Below, one piece after another: positions 6,394 through 12,267 of a stretch of DNA of 12,267 nucleotides. Within the stretch, counting starts at the first letter, position 1, and every line of letters starts with the position of its first letter. This stretch comes from Candidatus Aminicenantota bacterium (lineage in GTDB: Bacteria > Acidobacteriota > Aminicenantia > Aminicenantales > Saccharicenantaceae), in the NCBI GenBank assembly GCA_011048485.1, contig DSDX01000228.1:1-12267 (forward strand), in the 5' to 3' direction. A program made the position numbers and the translations under genes. The notes beneath the pieces were generated by a model. It did no database searches. It was not told where the DNA came from and saw only the letters and a list, made by a program, of their open reading frames with translations.

Positions 6394-7673
6394 CAACGAA
6401 GAACTTCCACGCCATCCACATCATCGAGGAGAAGTGCATCGGCTGCACCCACTGCATGGCCGCCTGCCCGACCCGGGCCATCAGGGTCAAGGACGGCAAG
6501 GCCGTGATCATCGACCAGCTCTGCATCGACTGCGCGGAGTGTCTCCGGGTCTGCCCGCACGACGCCGTCGCCTCCCGGACGACCTCGTTCGCCGCCCTCG
6601 AGGGCTTCGATTACAAGGTCGCCATCCCCTCGACCGTCATCTACGGCCAATTCGGGCCCACCATCGTCCCCAACGAGATCCTCTCCGCCCTGCGCCTCAT
6701 CGGGTTCGACGAGGTCTACGATCTGAGCTCGATCTGCGAGCTGAACTGCGCGGCGACCGAGGAATACCTCCACGAGCACCCCAAGCCCCGGCCGTTCATC
6801 ACCTCGACGTGCCCGGTGGTCGTCCGCATCATCCAGAGGCGCTATCCCACGCTCTGCGGCCAGCTCCTGCCCATCGAGCCGCCGCGGGAGATCGCGGCCA
6901 AGATCCTGAGGACCATCCTGCCGAAGGCCTTGGGCATCCCGGCCGAAAAGATCGGCATCATCCACATCACCCCCTGCCCGGCCAAGATGGTCTCCATCAA
7001 CAGCCCGGCCTCGCTCGAGCGCTCCTATCTCGACGGGGCCATCTCGATCCGGGACATCTTCCCCCAGATCCTCGAAGCCCTGCGCAAGAGCGAGGAGGAC
7101 GTCCTGATGCGCCACCTCTTCCCGGAGACGCTGTTCAGCGGCATCGGGATGGGCTGGCCCCTCTCCGGGGGAGAGACCCGCGGCCTCAAGCGCCACCGAG
7201 CCGTGGCCGTCTCGGGCATCCGGGACACCATGCGCGTCCTCGACGAGGTGGAGGGCGGGCTCCTCCAGGACATCGATTTCCTCGAGTGCACGGCCTGCCC
7301 GGACGGGTGCGTCGGCGGCCCGCTCGGCGTCGAGAACCGCTTCCTGGCCAAGAGCCGGATCCTCGAGCTGGTCGCCGCGGCCGGCGAGCACGCCGTCGTC
7401 GACCTTAAGGACGTCAGCCGGCTGTACCACAAGAACTTCCTCTCGTTCGACCATCCCGTTTCGCCGGTCGGGGCCCGGCCGCTCGATCCGGATCCGGCCA
7501 AGGCCATCCGGAAAGCCAAGCGCCGGGAAAAGGTTTTCGCCAGGCTGCCCCTCAGGGACTGCGGCGTCTGCGGCGCTCCCGACTGCCGCTCCCTGGCCGA
7601 CGACATCGTCCGCGGCTACGCCCGCTTGGAGGACTGCCCTTTCGCCAAGACGGATACGAAGGAGAAGCGATGA
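6390..7673 (+). CDS. Sensory-type [FeFe]-hydrogenase-like H-cluster protein
   Basis: This 427-residue protein has three parts. Residues 1-58 are a 2[4Fe-4S] ferredoxin domain (C16, C19, C22, C26; C45, C48, C51, C55). Residues about 75-345 are the [FeFe]-hydrogenase catalytic fold. The three H-cluster motifs are TSTCP (138-142), TPCPAK (194-199) and ECTACPDGC (299-307), keeping the cluster ligands C141, C196, C303 and C307 and the lysine K199. Compared with Clostridium pasteurianum CpI, the proton-relay Cys299 is Thr140, Met353 is Thr194 and Met497 is Thr301. A further four-cysteine [4Fe-4S] site lies at the C-terminus (C391, C394, C399, C416; CGVCGAPDC). There is no PAS domain and no NuoG-like N-terminus. 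This combination matches putative sensory (HydS, group C/D) proteins rather than H2-evolving enzymes. It would need HydEFG maturases from elsewhere in the genome. It sits between the RsbT-like kinase and the second DRTGG gene with ATGA overlaps on both sides. The fold is secure; the sensing role is inferred. Confidence 0.9.
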   Translation: MTTKNFHAIHIIEEKCIGCTHCMAACPTRAIRVKDGKAVIIDQLCIDCAECLRVCPHDAVASRTTSFAALEGFDYKVAIPSTVIYGQFGPTIVPNEILSALRLIGFDEVYDLSSICELNCAATEEYLHEHPKPRPFITSTCPVVVRIIQRRYPTLCGQLLPIEPPREIAAKILRTILPKALGIPAEKIGIIHITPCPAKMVSINSPASLERSYLDGAISIRDIFPQILEALRKSEEDVLMRHLFPETLFSGIGMGWPLSGGETRGLKRHRAVAVSGIRDTMRVLDEVEGGLLQDIDFLECTACPDGCVGGPLGVENRFLAKSRILELVAAAGEHAVVDLKDVSRLYHKNFLSFDHPVSPVGARPLDPDPAKAIRKAKRREKVFARLPLRDCGVCGAPDCRSLADDIVRGYARLEDCPFAKTDTKEKR

Positions 7674-8011
7674 CACTCAGCGACCTGGCGAACCGACTCG
7701 AACTCCGAGTCCACACGACCGGGGCCCCGCTCGACCGGCCGGTCGGCGGCGGCTACGCGAGCGACCTCTTGAGCGACGTCATCGGCCACGCCCGCAAGGA
7801 CGAACTTTGGGTGACCATGCAGGTCCATCCGAACATCGTCGCCGTGGCCGTCCTCAAGGAACTGGCTGGGATCGTCCTCGTGGGCGGCCGCCTGCCGGCG
7901 GAGGAGACGCTGGCCAAGGCCGAGCAGGAGAAGATCCCCATTCTGGGCACGCCCCTGGGGACGTTCGAGCTGGCGGGGCGGCTTTACGCGCTGGGCATCA
8001 AGGGGAGTTGA
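7670..8011 (+). CDS. DRTGG-domain protein, second copy
   Basis: This 113-residue protein consists almost entirely of one DRTGG domain: DRPVGGGYASDLLSDVIG (22-39), LWVTMQVHPNIVAVAVLKEL (46-65), and ETLAKAEQEKIPILGT then FELAGRLYALGI (79-110). It shares the ASDL(L/M)SDV core and the end of the domain with the first copy, but is more typical and keeps the motif that names the family. AAGGAG at 7659-7664 gives a good ribosome site, and its ATG overlaps the stop of the H-cluster gene. Its stop overlaps the PHP gene start (TGATG). Its biochemical role is not known; binding of a nucleotide or partner is a guess from the domain family. Confidence 0.85.
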   Translation: MTLSDLANRLELRVHTTGAPLDRPVGGGYASDLLSDVIGHARKDELWVTMQVHPNIVAVAVLKELAGIVLVGGRLPAEETLAKAEQEKIPILGTPLGTFELAGRLYALGIKGS

Positions 8012-8757
8012 TGGGCCTCCGGCGCGTCCGGGCCGATCTCCACATCCACACCTGCCTGTCCCCCTGCGGCGAGCTGACGATGTCGCCCAGGGCCGTTGTC
8101 GAGGCCGCCCGCGCGGCCGGCCTCGATATCGTCGCCGTCACCGACCACAACACGACCGAGAACGCCGCCGCGGTGATCGAGGCGGCGGCGGGGACAGGCC
8201 TGGCCGTCCTGCCCGGCATCGAGATCACGACGGCCGAGGAGGCCCACATCCTGGGCCTTTTCGCGACCGGCGCGGACCTCGCGCCCTTCCAGGCGGAAGT
8301 CTTCCGCAGCCTGCCCGATATCCCGGCCAAGATGAAGTACGTCGACGACCAGGTGCTCGTCGACGCGGCCGACTACGTCACGGGATTCAGCCCCCGCTGC
8401 CTCTTCGGGGCGACTCTTTTCTCCGTTCAGGAGACGGTCGGCCTTATCCACCGCCACGGCGGGCTGGCCGTCGCCTGTCACATCGACCGGGAAGCCTTCA
8501 GCATCGTTTCCCAGCTCGGCTTCATCCCCCCCGACCTCGGCCTCGACGCCGTCGAGGTCTCGCCCCGGATGACGGCGGACGAGGCCCGGGCGGCCTTCGG
8601 CCCGTTCGGATCTCTGCCGGTCGTCCGATTCTCGGACGCCCACAAGCCGGAGGAGATCGGTTCGGCCGCGACCGTCTTCCTCGCCGCCTCGCCGTCGCTC
8701 GAGGAGATCCGCAAGGCCCTGGCCGGCGCAGACGGACGGAGGGTCCTGGCGACATGA
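8011..8757 (+). CDS. PHP-domain metal-dependent phosphoesterase
   Basis: This 248-residue protein has a complete set of PHP metal ligands: H11 and H13 in LHIHTC, D45 and H46 in VTDHNTT, E71, H79, H157 in CHID, and D209 with H211 in FSDAHK. Enzymes of this family use two or three metal ions to hydrolyse phosphoesters, such as histidinol phosphate, nucleotides or cyclic phosphates. The physiological substrate here is unknown. The start ATG at 8011 shares its first base with the stop of the second DRTGG gene and has AGGGGAG just upstream. The frame is open further upstream, but only this start gives the RADLHIHT N-terminus expected of the family. In an operon with two kinase-type ATPases it may be the phosphatase or phosphodiesterase arm. 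C15 and C19 flank the first metal motif, which is unusual enough to suggest a redox-sensitive site, but this is speculative. Confidence 0.88.
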   Translation: MGLRRVRADLHIHTCLSPCGELTMSPRAVVEAARAAGLDIVAVTDHNTTENAAAVIEAAAGTGLAVLPGIEITTAEEAHILGLFATGADLAPFQAEVFRSLPDIPAKMKYVDDQVLVDAADYVTGFSPRCLFGATLFSVQETVGLIHRHGGLAVACHIDREAFSIVSQLGFIPPDLGLDAVEVSPRMTADEARAAFGPFGSLPVVRFSDAHKPEEIGSAATVFLAASPSLEEIRKALAGADGRRVLAT

Positions 8758-9284
8758 TCGAGGACCTCTCGCTCCATATCCTGGACATCGCGGAGAACGC
8801 CGCCGCCGCCGGCGCGACACGGGTGCGCGTCACGATCAACGAGAACGAAAGGCGGGACGCGTTGACGATCCGGGTGGCCGACAACGGCCGGGGCATGTCG
8901 GCCGAGGAGAAGGCCCGGGCCCTCGATCCGTTCTTCACGACCGGGAGGAAGAGGACCGGCCTCGGGCTGCCTCTTCTCGCCCAGACGGCCGGGCTCTGCG
9001 GCGGCGCGGTGGCCATCGCTTCCGCGCCCGGGGAAGGCACGCGGATCGTGGCCAGGTTCCGTCTCTCCCACGTCGACAGGCCGCCGCTGACGAAGATGGC
9101 CGCGACGATGATGACGCTCTTCTTCGGCCACCCCGGGATCGACTTCGCCTACCGGCACACCCGCAACGGATCGCGCTTCAGTCTCCGCCGCCGCGGCCGG
9201 AGGGACGGATCGGCGGACCCGGCCGAGATCGCGGCGCTCGGGGCCGCGCTGAGGACGGGCCTGACGCGGATCGGGGCGTCCTGA
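8754..9284 (+). CDS. Stand-alone histidine-kinase-type ATPase (HATPase_c)
   Basis: This 176-residue protein contains a GHKL domain: N-box LSLHILDIAENAAAAGA (5-21), G1 box DNGRGM (43-48), F-box DPFFTTG (58-64), G2 box TGLGL (68-72) and GEGTRI (93-98). It has no HisKA dimerisation/phosphoacceptor domain, no transmembrane segment and no receiver, so it is not a classical two-component kinase. Residues 125-143 (GHPGID then YRHTRNGSRF) form a conserved-looking extension, and the C-terminus is basic and then Ala/Leu-rich. The ATG lies in the stop of the PHP gene (ATGA), with GGAGGG ten bases upstream of the start. It is the last gene of the operon and ends 6 bp from the stop of a convergent gene. 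It may phosphorylate a partner from the operon, or act as an ATP-dependent switch. Confidence 0.85.
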   Translation: MIEDLSLHILDIAENAAAAGATRVRVTINENERRDALTIRVADNGRGMSAEEKARALDPFFTTGRKRTGLGLPLLAQTAGLCGGAVAIASAPGEGTRIVARFRLSHVDRPPLTKMAATMMTLFFGHPGIDFAYRHTRNGSRFSLRRRGRRDGSADPAEIAALGAALRTGLTRIGAS

Positions 9285-9290
9285 CGGCCC

Positions 9291-11513
9291 TCAGGGCCGG
9301 CCCCCGCGGAGCTTCCTCTCCAGAGTCTCGAGGTGGGCCCTGGCCCTGCCGACATCGGCCTCGCTCTCCCCCTGGGCGTTCTCGAGGTACGTCCTCAACG
9401 CTTCGGCGGCCCGTTCGAGGTCGCCGGTCTTCTCGTAGGCCACGGCCAGGTTGAAATAGCCGACCGGCGTCGGCCGGATGGCCAGGGCCTGGCGCAGCAG
9501 GACCACGGCCCGGTCGTACTCTCCGAGATAGGAATGGGCGATCCCGGCGAACTGATAGAAGGCCTGTTCTTCGGGAAAATCCTCGATCAGCCCCTGATAG
9601 ACGGCGATGGCCTCCTTCAGGGCGCCCGTGGAGGCTAAGTTCGCCGCCAGGCTGGTCCTGAGGTGGCGGCTCTCGGGCTCGACGGCCAGGGCCCGCTCGT
9701 AATAAGCTCGGGCCTCGCCCTTCCGGCCGGTCGCGTCTAGGATGCCGGCGGCGACCGTCAGGGCGTCGAGGCTCCGGGGATTGAAGGCCAGGACTTTTTC
9801 CATGGTCTCGAGGGCCTCGGCCGGCCGGCCGCTGACGAGGTAGGTGTGGCCGAGCCGGACGAGGAGCGTCTCGGAGCCCGGCAGGCGGCCGAGGCCCCGG
9901 CGGAGGGTCTCCAGGGCCGACTCGAACTTGTTCTGCCGGGCCTCCGCGATGGCCAGGTTGACGTAGCTTTCCGGCGAATCGGGGATCTCGGCGACGATCT
10001 CGCGGTAGACCCGCTCGGCGTCGGCGTACCGCTCCTCGAACTCGAAAGCCTGGGCCCGCTGGACCAGCTCGAGGAGGCCGATCTTGTCCTTCGGGTCGGG
10101 CGCGGCGCCGCCGCTCTCGGCCGGGGCGAAATTGACATAGCCAAGCGACCGCAGCCTTTCCCGGTCGCCGGCGCCGACGGCCTGACCGGCCGCCGGGCCG
10201 GGAGGCGCGCTCAGGCCGAGCAGCTCCTCCTCGAGCCGCGACCGGAGCTCGTCCGTCTTGGCCGGTGACGAGGCCGCGAGATTGATCGTTTCGCCCGGGT
10301 CCTTCTCGAGATCATAGAGCTCGGGCCGCGGCGCCTGGACGTATTTCCAGGGTCCGACGACGATCCCCACGAGCTCCGACCAGCCGAAATTCTCCCGGGG
10401 GTAGAAGGTCTCGACGAGGCTCGGGAGGCCCGGCCGGTCCAACTTCTCGATCCAGGGGACGAGGCTCAGGCCCTCCATGTTCCGGGCCTCGCTCTCGAGG
10501 CCGATCGTCTCCAGGATGGTCGGGGCCACATCCACCAGCCTAACGGCGCCTTCGACGACAAGGGGCTTCGGGAAGACCCGGGCATTATGGAGGATGAGCG
10601 GCACCCGGACGGTCTCCTCATAGAGAAAGATGCCATGCCCCCTCTCGACCTTGTCGCCCAAACCCTCGCCGTGGTCGCCGGCCACGACGACGAGGGTCTT
10701 CTCGAGAAGGCCCTTGGCCTCGAGCGCTTCGAGGACGGCCCCGACATAGCGGTCCATGTAGGCGATCTCGCCGTCATAGGGGCGGCCGGGCGAGCCCTCG
10801 CGATACGGGGACGGAGGGTCATAGGGCAGGTGCGGGTCGTAGTAGTGGACCCAGGCGAAGAACCTCGTCTCGCCGTTCCCGTCGAGCCAGCCGGAGAACT
10901 TGGCGAACGTCTCCTCGGCCCGGCGCTCGGCGTTCGCGCCCTTCAGCGGCGCCTGGGGCTGGAAGGTGTCGTCGTAGACGTCGAAGCCCCGGCCGATTCC
11001 GAACCGGGAATCGACCGAGAATGACGAGACGAAGGCCGCCGTGGCGAAGCCGCGGTCCTTGAGGATCTCCGCCAGCGTTCTCCACTTCGGCGCGAGGTCG
11101 TGGCCGTTGTTCCGGACCCCGTGCGTGGCCGGATGGAGCCCCGTCAGGATCGAGCTGTGGGCGGGCAGGGTCAGCGGGGCCGGGCAGTAGGCCCGGGCGA
11201 ACCGGACCCCTTCGCGGGCCAGGTCGTCGATATGAGGAGTCCGCGCCTGGCCGTAGCCGTAGCAGCCGAGGCGATCGGCCCGGGTCGTGTCGAGGGTGAT
11301 GAGGAGAACGTTGTGGTCCGAGGCGGCCCCGGGCCGGAACGCGCTCTTCCGCGTCCCCATGACGTAGACCGCGGCCAGGGCGCCCAGGACCAGGACGGCC
11401 GCGCCGATGACCGGACCGGCGCGGAAGCACCGGCGGGGCCGGGCCTCGGGCGCAGGACGGGCGGGCGCTCGATCCTTGCGGACCGATCCTCTCGCTTTTT
11501 TGCGCTTGCTCAT
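9291..11513 (-). CDS. Membrane-anchored sulfatase-fold hydrolase with C-terminal TPR repeats
   Basis: This 740-residue protein starts with a basic N-terminus and one hydrophobic segment (about 34-52), probably an inner-membrane anchor exposing the rest to the periplasm. Residues about 67-435 have the alkaline-phosphatase/sulfatase fold: NVLLITLDTTRADRLGCYGY (68-87), LPAHSSILTG (116-125), HYYDPHLPY (223-231), AGDHGEGLGD (278-287), RGHGIF (291-296) and ELYDLEKDPGETINLA (398-413). At the nucleophile position of the sulfatase C/S-x-P-x-R signature it reads T115-L-P-A-H, and the second metal aspartate of the N-terminal pair is T76. It may therefore be a phosphodiesterase or phosphotransferase rather than a sulfatase. 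After the linker LRSLGYV (454-460), residues 479-716 form about seven TPRs, likely for protein contacts. This fusion is frequent in acidobacteria. There is no strong Shine-Dalgarno before the ATG. The natural substrate is unknown; the neighbouring TonB receptor suggests polysaccharide or peptide use, but this is weak. Confidence 0.87.
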   Translation of the reverse strand: MSKRKKARGSVRKDRAPARPAPEARPRRCFRAGPVIGAAVLVLGALAAVYVMGTRKSAFRPGAASDHNVLLITLDTTRADRLGCYGYGQARTPHIDDLAREGVRFARAYCPAPLTLPAHSSILTGLHPATHGVRNNGHDLAPKWRTLAEILKDRGFATAAFVSSFSVDSRFGIGRGFDVYDDTFQPQAPLKGANAERRAEETFAKFSGWLDGNGETRFFAWVHYYDPHLPYDPPSPYREGSPGRPYDGEIAYMDRYVGAVLEALEAKGLLEKTLVVVAGDHGEGLGDKVERGHGIFLYEETVRVPLILHNARVFPKPLVVEGAVRLVDVAPTILETIGLESEARNMEGLSLVPWIEKLDRPGLPSLVETFYPRENFGWSELVGIVVGPWKYVQAPRPELYDLEKDPGETINLAASSPAKTDELRSRLEEELLGLSAPPGPAAGQAVGAGDRERLRSLGYVNFAPAESGGAAPDPKDKIGLLELVQRAQAFEFEERYADAERVYREIVAEIPDSPESYVNLAIAEARQNKFESALETLRRGLGRLPGSETLLVRLGHTYLVSGRPAEALETMEKVLAFNPRSLDALTVAAGILDATGRKGEARAYYERALAVEPESRHLRTSLAANLASTGALKEAIAVYQGLIEDFPEEQAFYQFAGIAHSYLGEYDRAVVLLRQALAIRPTPVGYFNLAVAYEKTGDLERAAEALRTYLENAQGESEADVGRARAHLETLERKLRGGRP

Positions 11514-11522
11514 CGCGATTCC

Positions 11523-11550
11523 AGATTAAGGGATTCCGGGAAATAGTCAA
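11523..11550 (-). promoter_or_regulatory. Candidate promoter of the sulfatase-TPR gene, almost leaderless
   Basis: On the minus strand TTGACT (11545-11550, five of six to consensus) is followed after 16 bp by TAATCT (11523-11528, three of six). Only nine bases separate the -10 hexamer from the ATG, so transcription would start within a few bases of the start codon. The -35 directly abuts the tail of the terminator upstream. The -10 is weak, so this is tentative. Confidence 0.35.
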
Positions 11551-11582
11551 GACAAAGGCCCGCCCCCCGGAGGGGGCGGGCC
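11551..11582 (-). terminator. Rho-independent terminator of the TonB-dependent receptor gene
   Basis: A perfect 11-bp GC stem (11557-11567 with 11572-11582) closes a four-base loop, TCCG on the minus strand, followed on that strand by TTTGTCTT. It starts about 34 bases after the receptor's stop codon. Only the minus orientation has the T-rich tail and a gene ending into it. Confidence 0.85.
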
Positions 11583-11616
11583 CTAGTGTCAGCGCTTTGT
11601 CAGCTTGCGCTCGAGC

Positions 11617-12267
11617 TCAGAACGAGAACTTGAAGCCCAGGCGGGCCGACCAGGGGCCGAACCTGGTGTCCCACTGGTTGAACGCGGGGTGGGTGCGGTT
11701 TTCGTCGGCGATGATGTCCAGGTAGTTCGTGGCGAAGGTCCCGTCCAGGATCATGCGGTTGTACTGGGAATTGTAGGAGCCGAAGCTTGAGACGTTGGGG
11801 GTCATGATCCGGCTTTGGATGGTCTTGGTGTTGGTGACGTTGTCGATCTGAAGGTTGACGGAGGCCCGATACTTGTCGCCCAGCTTCATCGTGTAGTCCA
11901 GATAGATGTCGGCCCAGAAGGTGAACGGGAGCCGCCCCAGGTCCCCCCGGCCCTCGGGGTAGAAGTACTTCGTCCAGTAGATGACCTTGGTCGTCACCGG
12001 CAGGCCGCTCCGGCCGTAGCCGACGAACCCGACGGTCAGCCCGAACGGGAAGGCGTAGGACCCGTAGGCCTTGAAGTAATGGGTCCGGTCCTGGGGCAGG
12101 GGGCCGTCAAGCACGTTGCCCTGGCCGTCGTAGCCCATGAACCAGCGGTCGTAGTCCTGCTCGACGCCCGGGCCGAGGCGGCCGCCTTCGTCGGTGCTGC
12201 CCAGGCCTGAAAAGCTGCCGTAGACGCGGCTCCAGGTGTAGTTGAAGCCGCCCTGCCAGTTGTCGCT
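11617..12267 (-). CDS. C-terminal part of an Oar-like TonB-dependent outer-membrane receptor (5' end outside window)
   Basis: The frame is open from the window edge to the TGA at 11617-11619, giving the last 216 residues of a larger protein. It begins SDNWQGGFNYTWSRVYGSFS and continues through GPLPQDRTHYFKAYGSYAF to the C-terminus WSARLGFKFSF. The alternating aromatic and polar strands, the TWSRVYG(S/N)xSG and DGxGNVLDGPLPxDR segments, and the terminal phenylalanine are typical of the beta-barrel end of large TonB-dependent/CarboxypepD_reg-like receptors (Oar type). These are abundant in Acidobacteriota. The C-terminal Phe is the outer-membrane assembly signal recognised by the BAM complex. 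The plug domain and signal peptide lie beyond the window, so the ligand cannot be guessed. A strong terminator follows. Of the two minus-strand genes it lies upstream, but the terminator and a candidate promoter suggest that the two are transcribed separately. Confidence 0.85.
   Translation of the reverse strand, partial: SDNWQGGFNYTWSRVYGSFSGLGSTDEGGRLGPGVEQDYDRWFMGYDGQGNVLDGPLPQDRTHYFKAYGSYAFPFGLTVGFVGYGRSGLPVTTKVIYWTKYFYPEGRGDLGRLPFTFWADIYLDYTMKLGDKYRASVNLQIDNVTNTKTIQSRIMTPNVSSFGSYNSQYNRMILDGTFATNYLDIIADENRTHPAFNQWDTRFGPWSARLGFKFSF

Noticed and set aside
6390..7673. Calling the H-cluster protein a catalytic hydrogenase (hydA)
   Set aside because: The proton-relay cysteine and both flanking methionines are threonine, the NuoG-like N-terminus is missing, and an extra C-terminal cluster is present. 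All of this points away from a catalytic subunit.
7807..8010. Upstream extension of the PHP frame
   Set aside because: It overlaps the second DRTGG gene out of frame and encodes no recognisable sequence. The ATG at 8011 gives the expected PHP N-terminus.
9333..11546. Several plus-strand open frames of 100-150 codons over the sulfatase-TPR gene
   Set aside because: They are antisense shadows of a gene with clear sulfatase and TPR motifs, without ribosome sites or recognisable products.

Overview
The window is visibly GC-rich (about two-thirds G+C by eye, not computed), densely packed, and reads as a piece of a chromosome from an anaerobic Gram-negative bacterium. Three things suggest the Acidobacteriota/Candidatus Aminicenantes area: an Oar-like TonB-dependent outer-membrane receptor, a sulfatase-fold/TPR fusion of the kind common in acidobacteria, and an anaerobe-type iron-sulfur/flavin redox cluster. 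This placement is an inference from gene content; there is no rRNA or other phylogenetic marker here.

Region 1 (1-5490, plus strand) is the 3' part of a redox operon. After the last codons of an upstream gene it encodes a 1031-residue flavoprotein that fuses a thioredoxin-like [2Fe-2S] domain, a NuoF/HydB-type FMN-NAD(H) module and a GltD/NfnB-type FAD-NADPH module. A NuoG-N-terminus-like ferredoxin subunit and a stand-alone FMN-binding glutamate-synthase-like protein follow. The set looks like an NAD(P)H/ferredoxin electron hub of the bifurcating-transhydrogenase type, possibly tied to a GltB2-like reaction. A strong rho-independent terminator closes it.

Region 2 (about 5535-9284, plus strand) is a separate transcription unit with its own TATAAT -10 box. 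It has six tightly overlapping genes: DRTGG-domain protein, RsbT/RsbW-like ATP-binding protein, [FeFe]-hydrogenase-like H-cluster protein, second DRTGG protein, PHP metallophosphoesterase, and a stand-alone histidine-kinase-type ATPase. The H-cluster protein keeps all four cluster cysteines but has threonine at the proton-relay cysteine and at both flanking methionines. That is the pattern expected of a sensory rather than a catalytic enzyme. The operon therefore looks like an H2/CO/redox sensor wired to ATP-dependent phosphosignalling. Related gene sets are known, from memory, next to HydABC-type hydrogenases in Thermotogae and Clostridia. Here no catalytic hydrogenase is visible and the module sits beside the flavoprotein operon instead.

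Region 3 (9291-12267, minus strand) is unrelated surface biology: a membrane-anchored sulfatase/phosphodiesterase-fold protein with about seven TPRs, and the C-terminal part of a TonB-dependent receptor, separated by a strong terminator. The sulfatase gene converges on region 2 with only 6 bp between stop codons.

No tRNA, rRNA, CRISPR array, insertion sequence or phage gene was seen.
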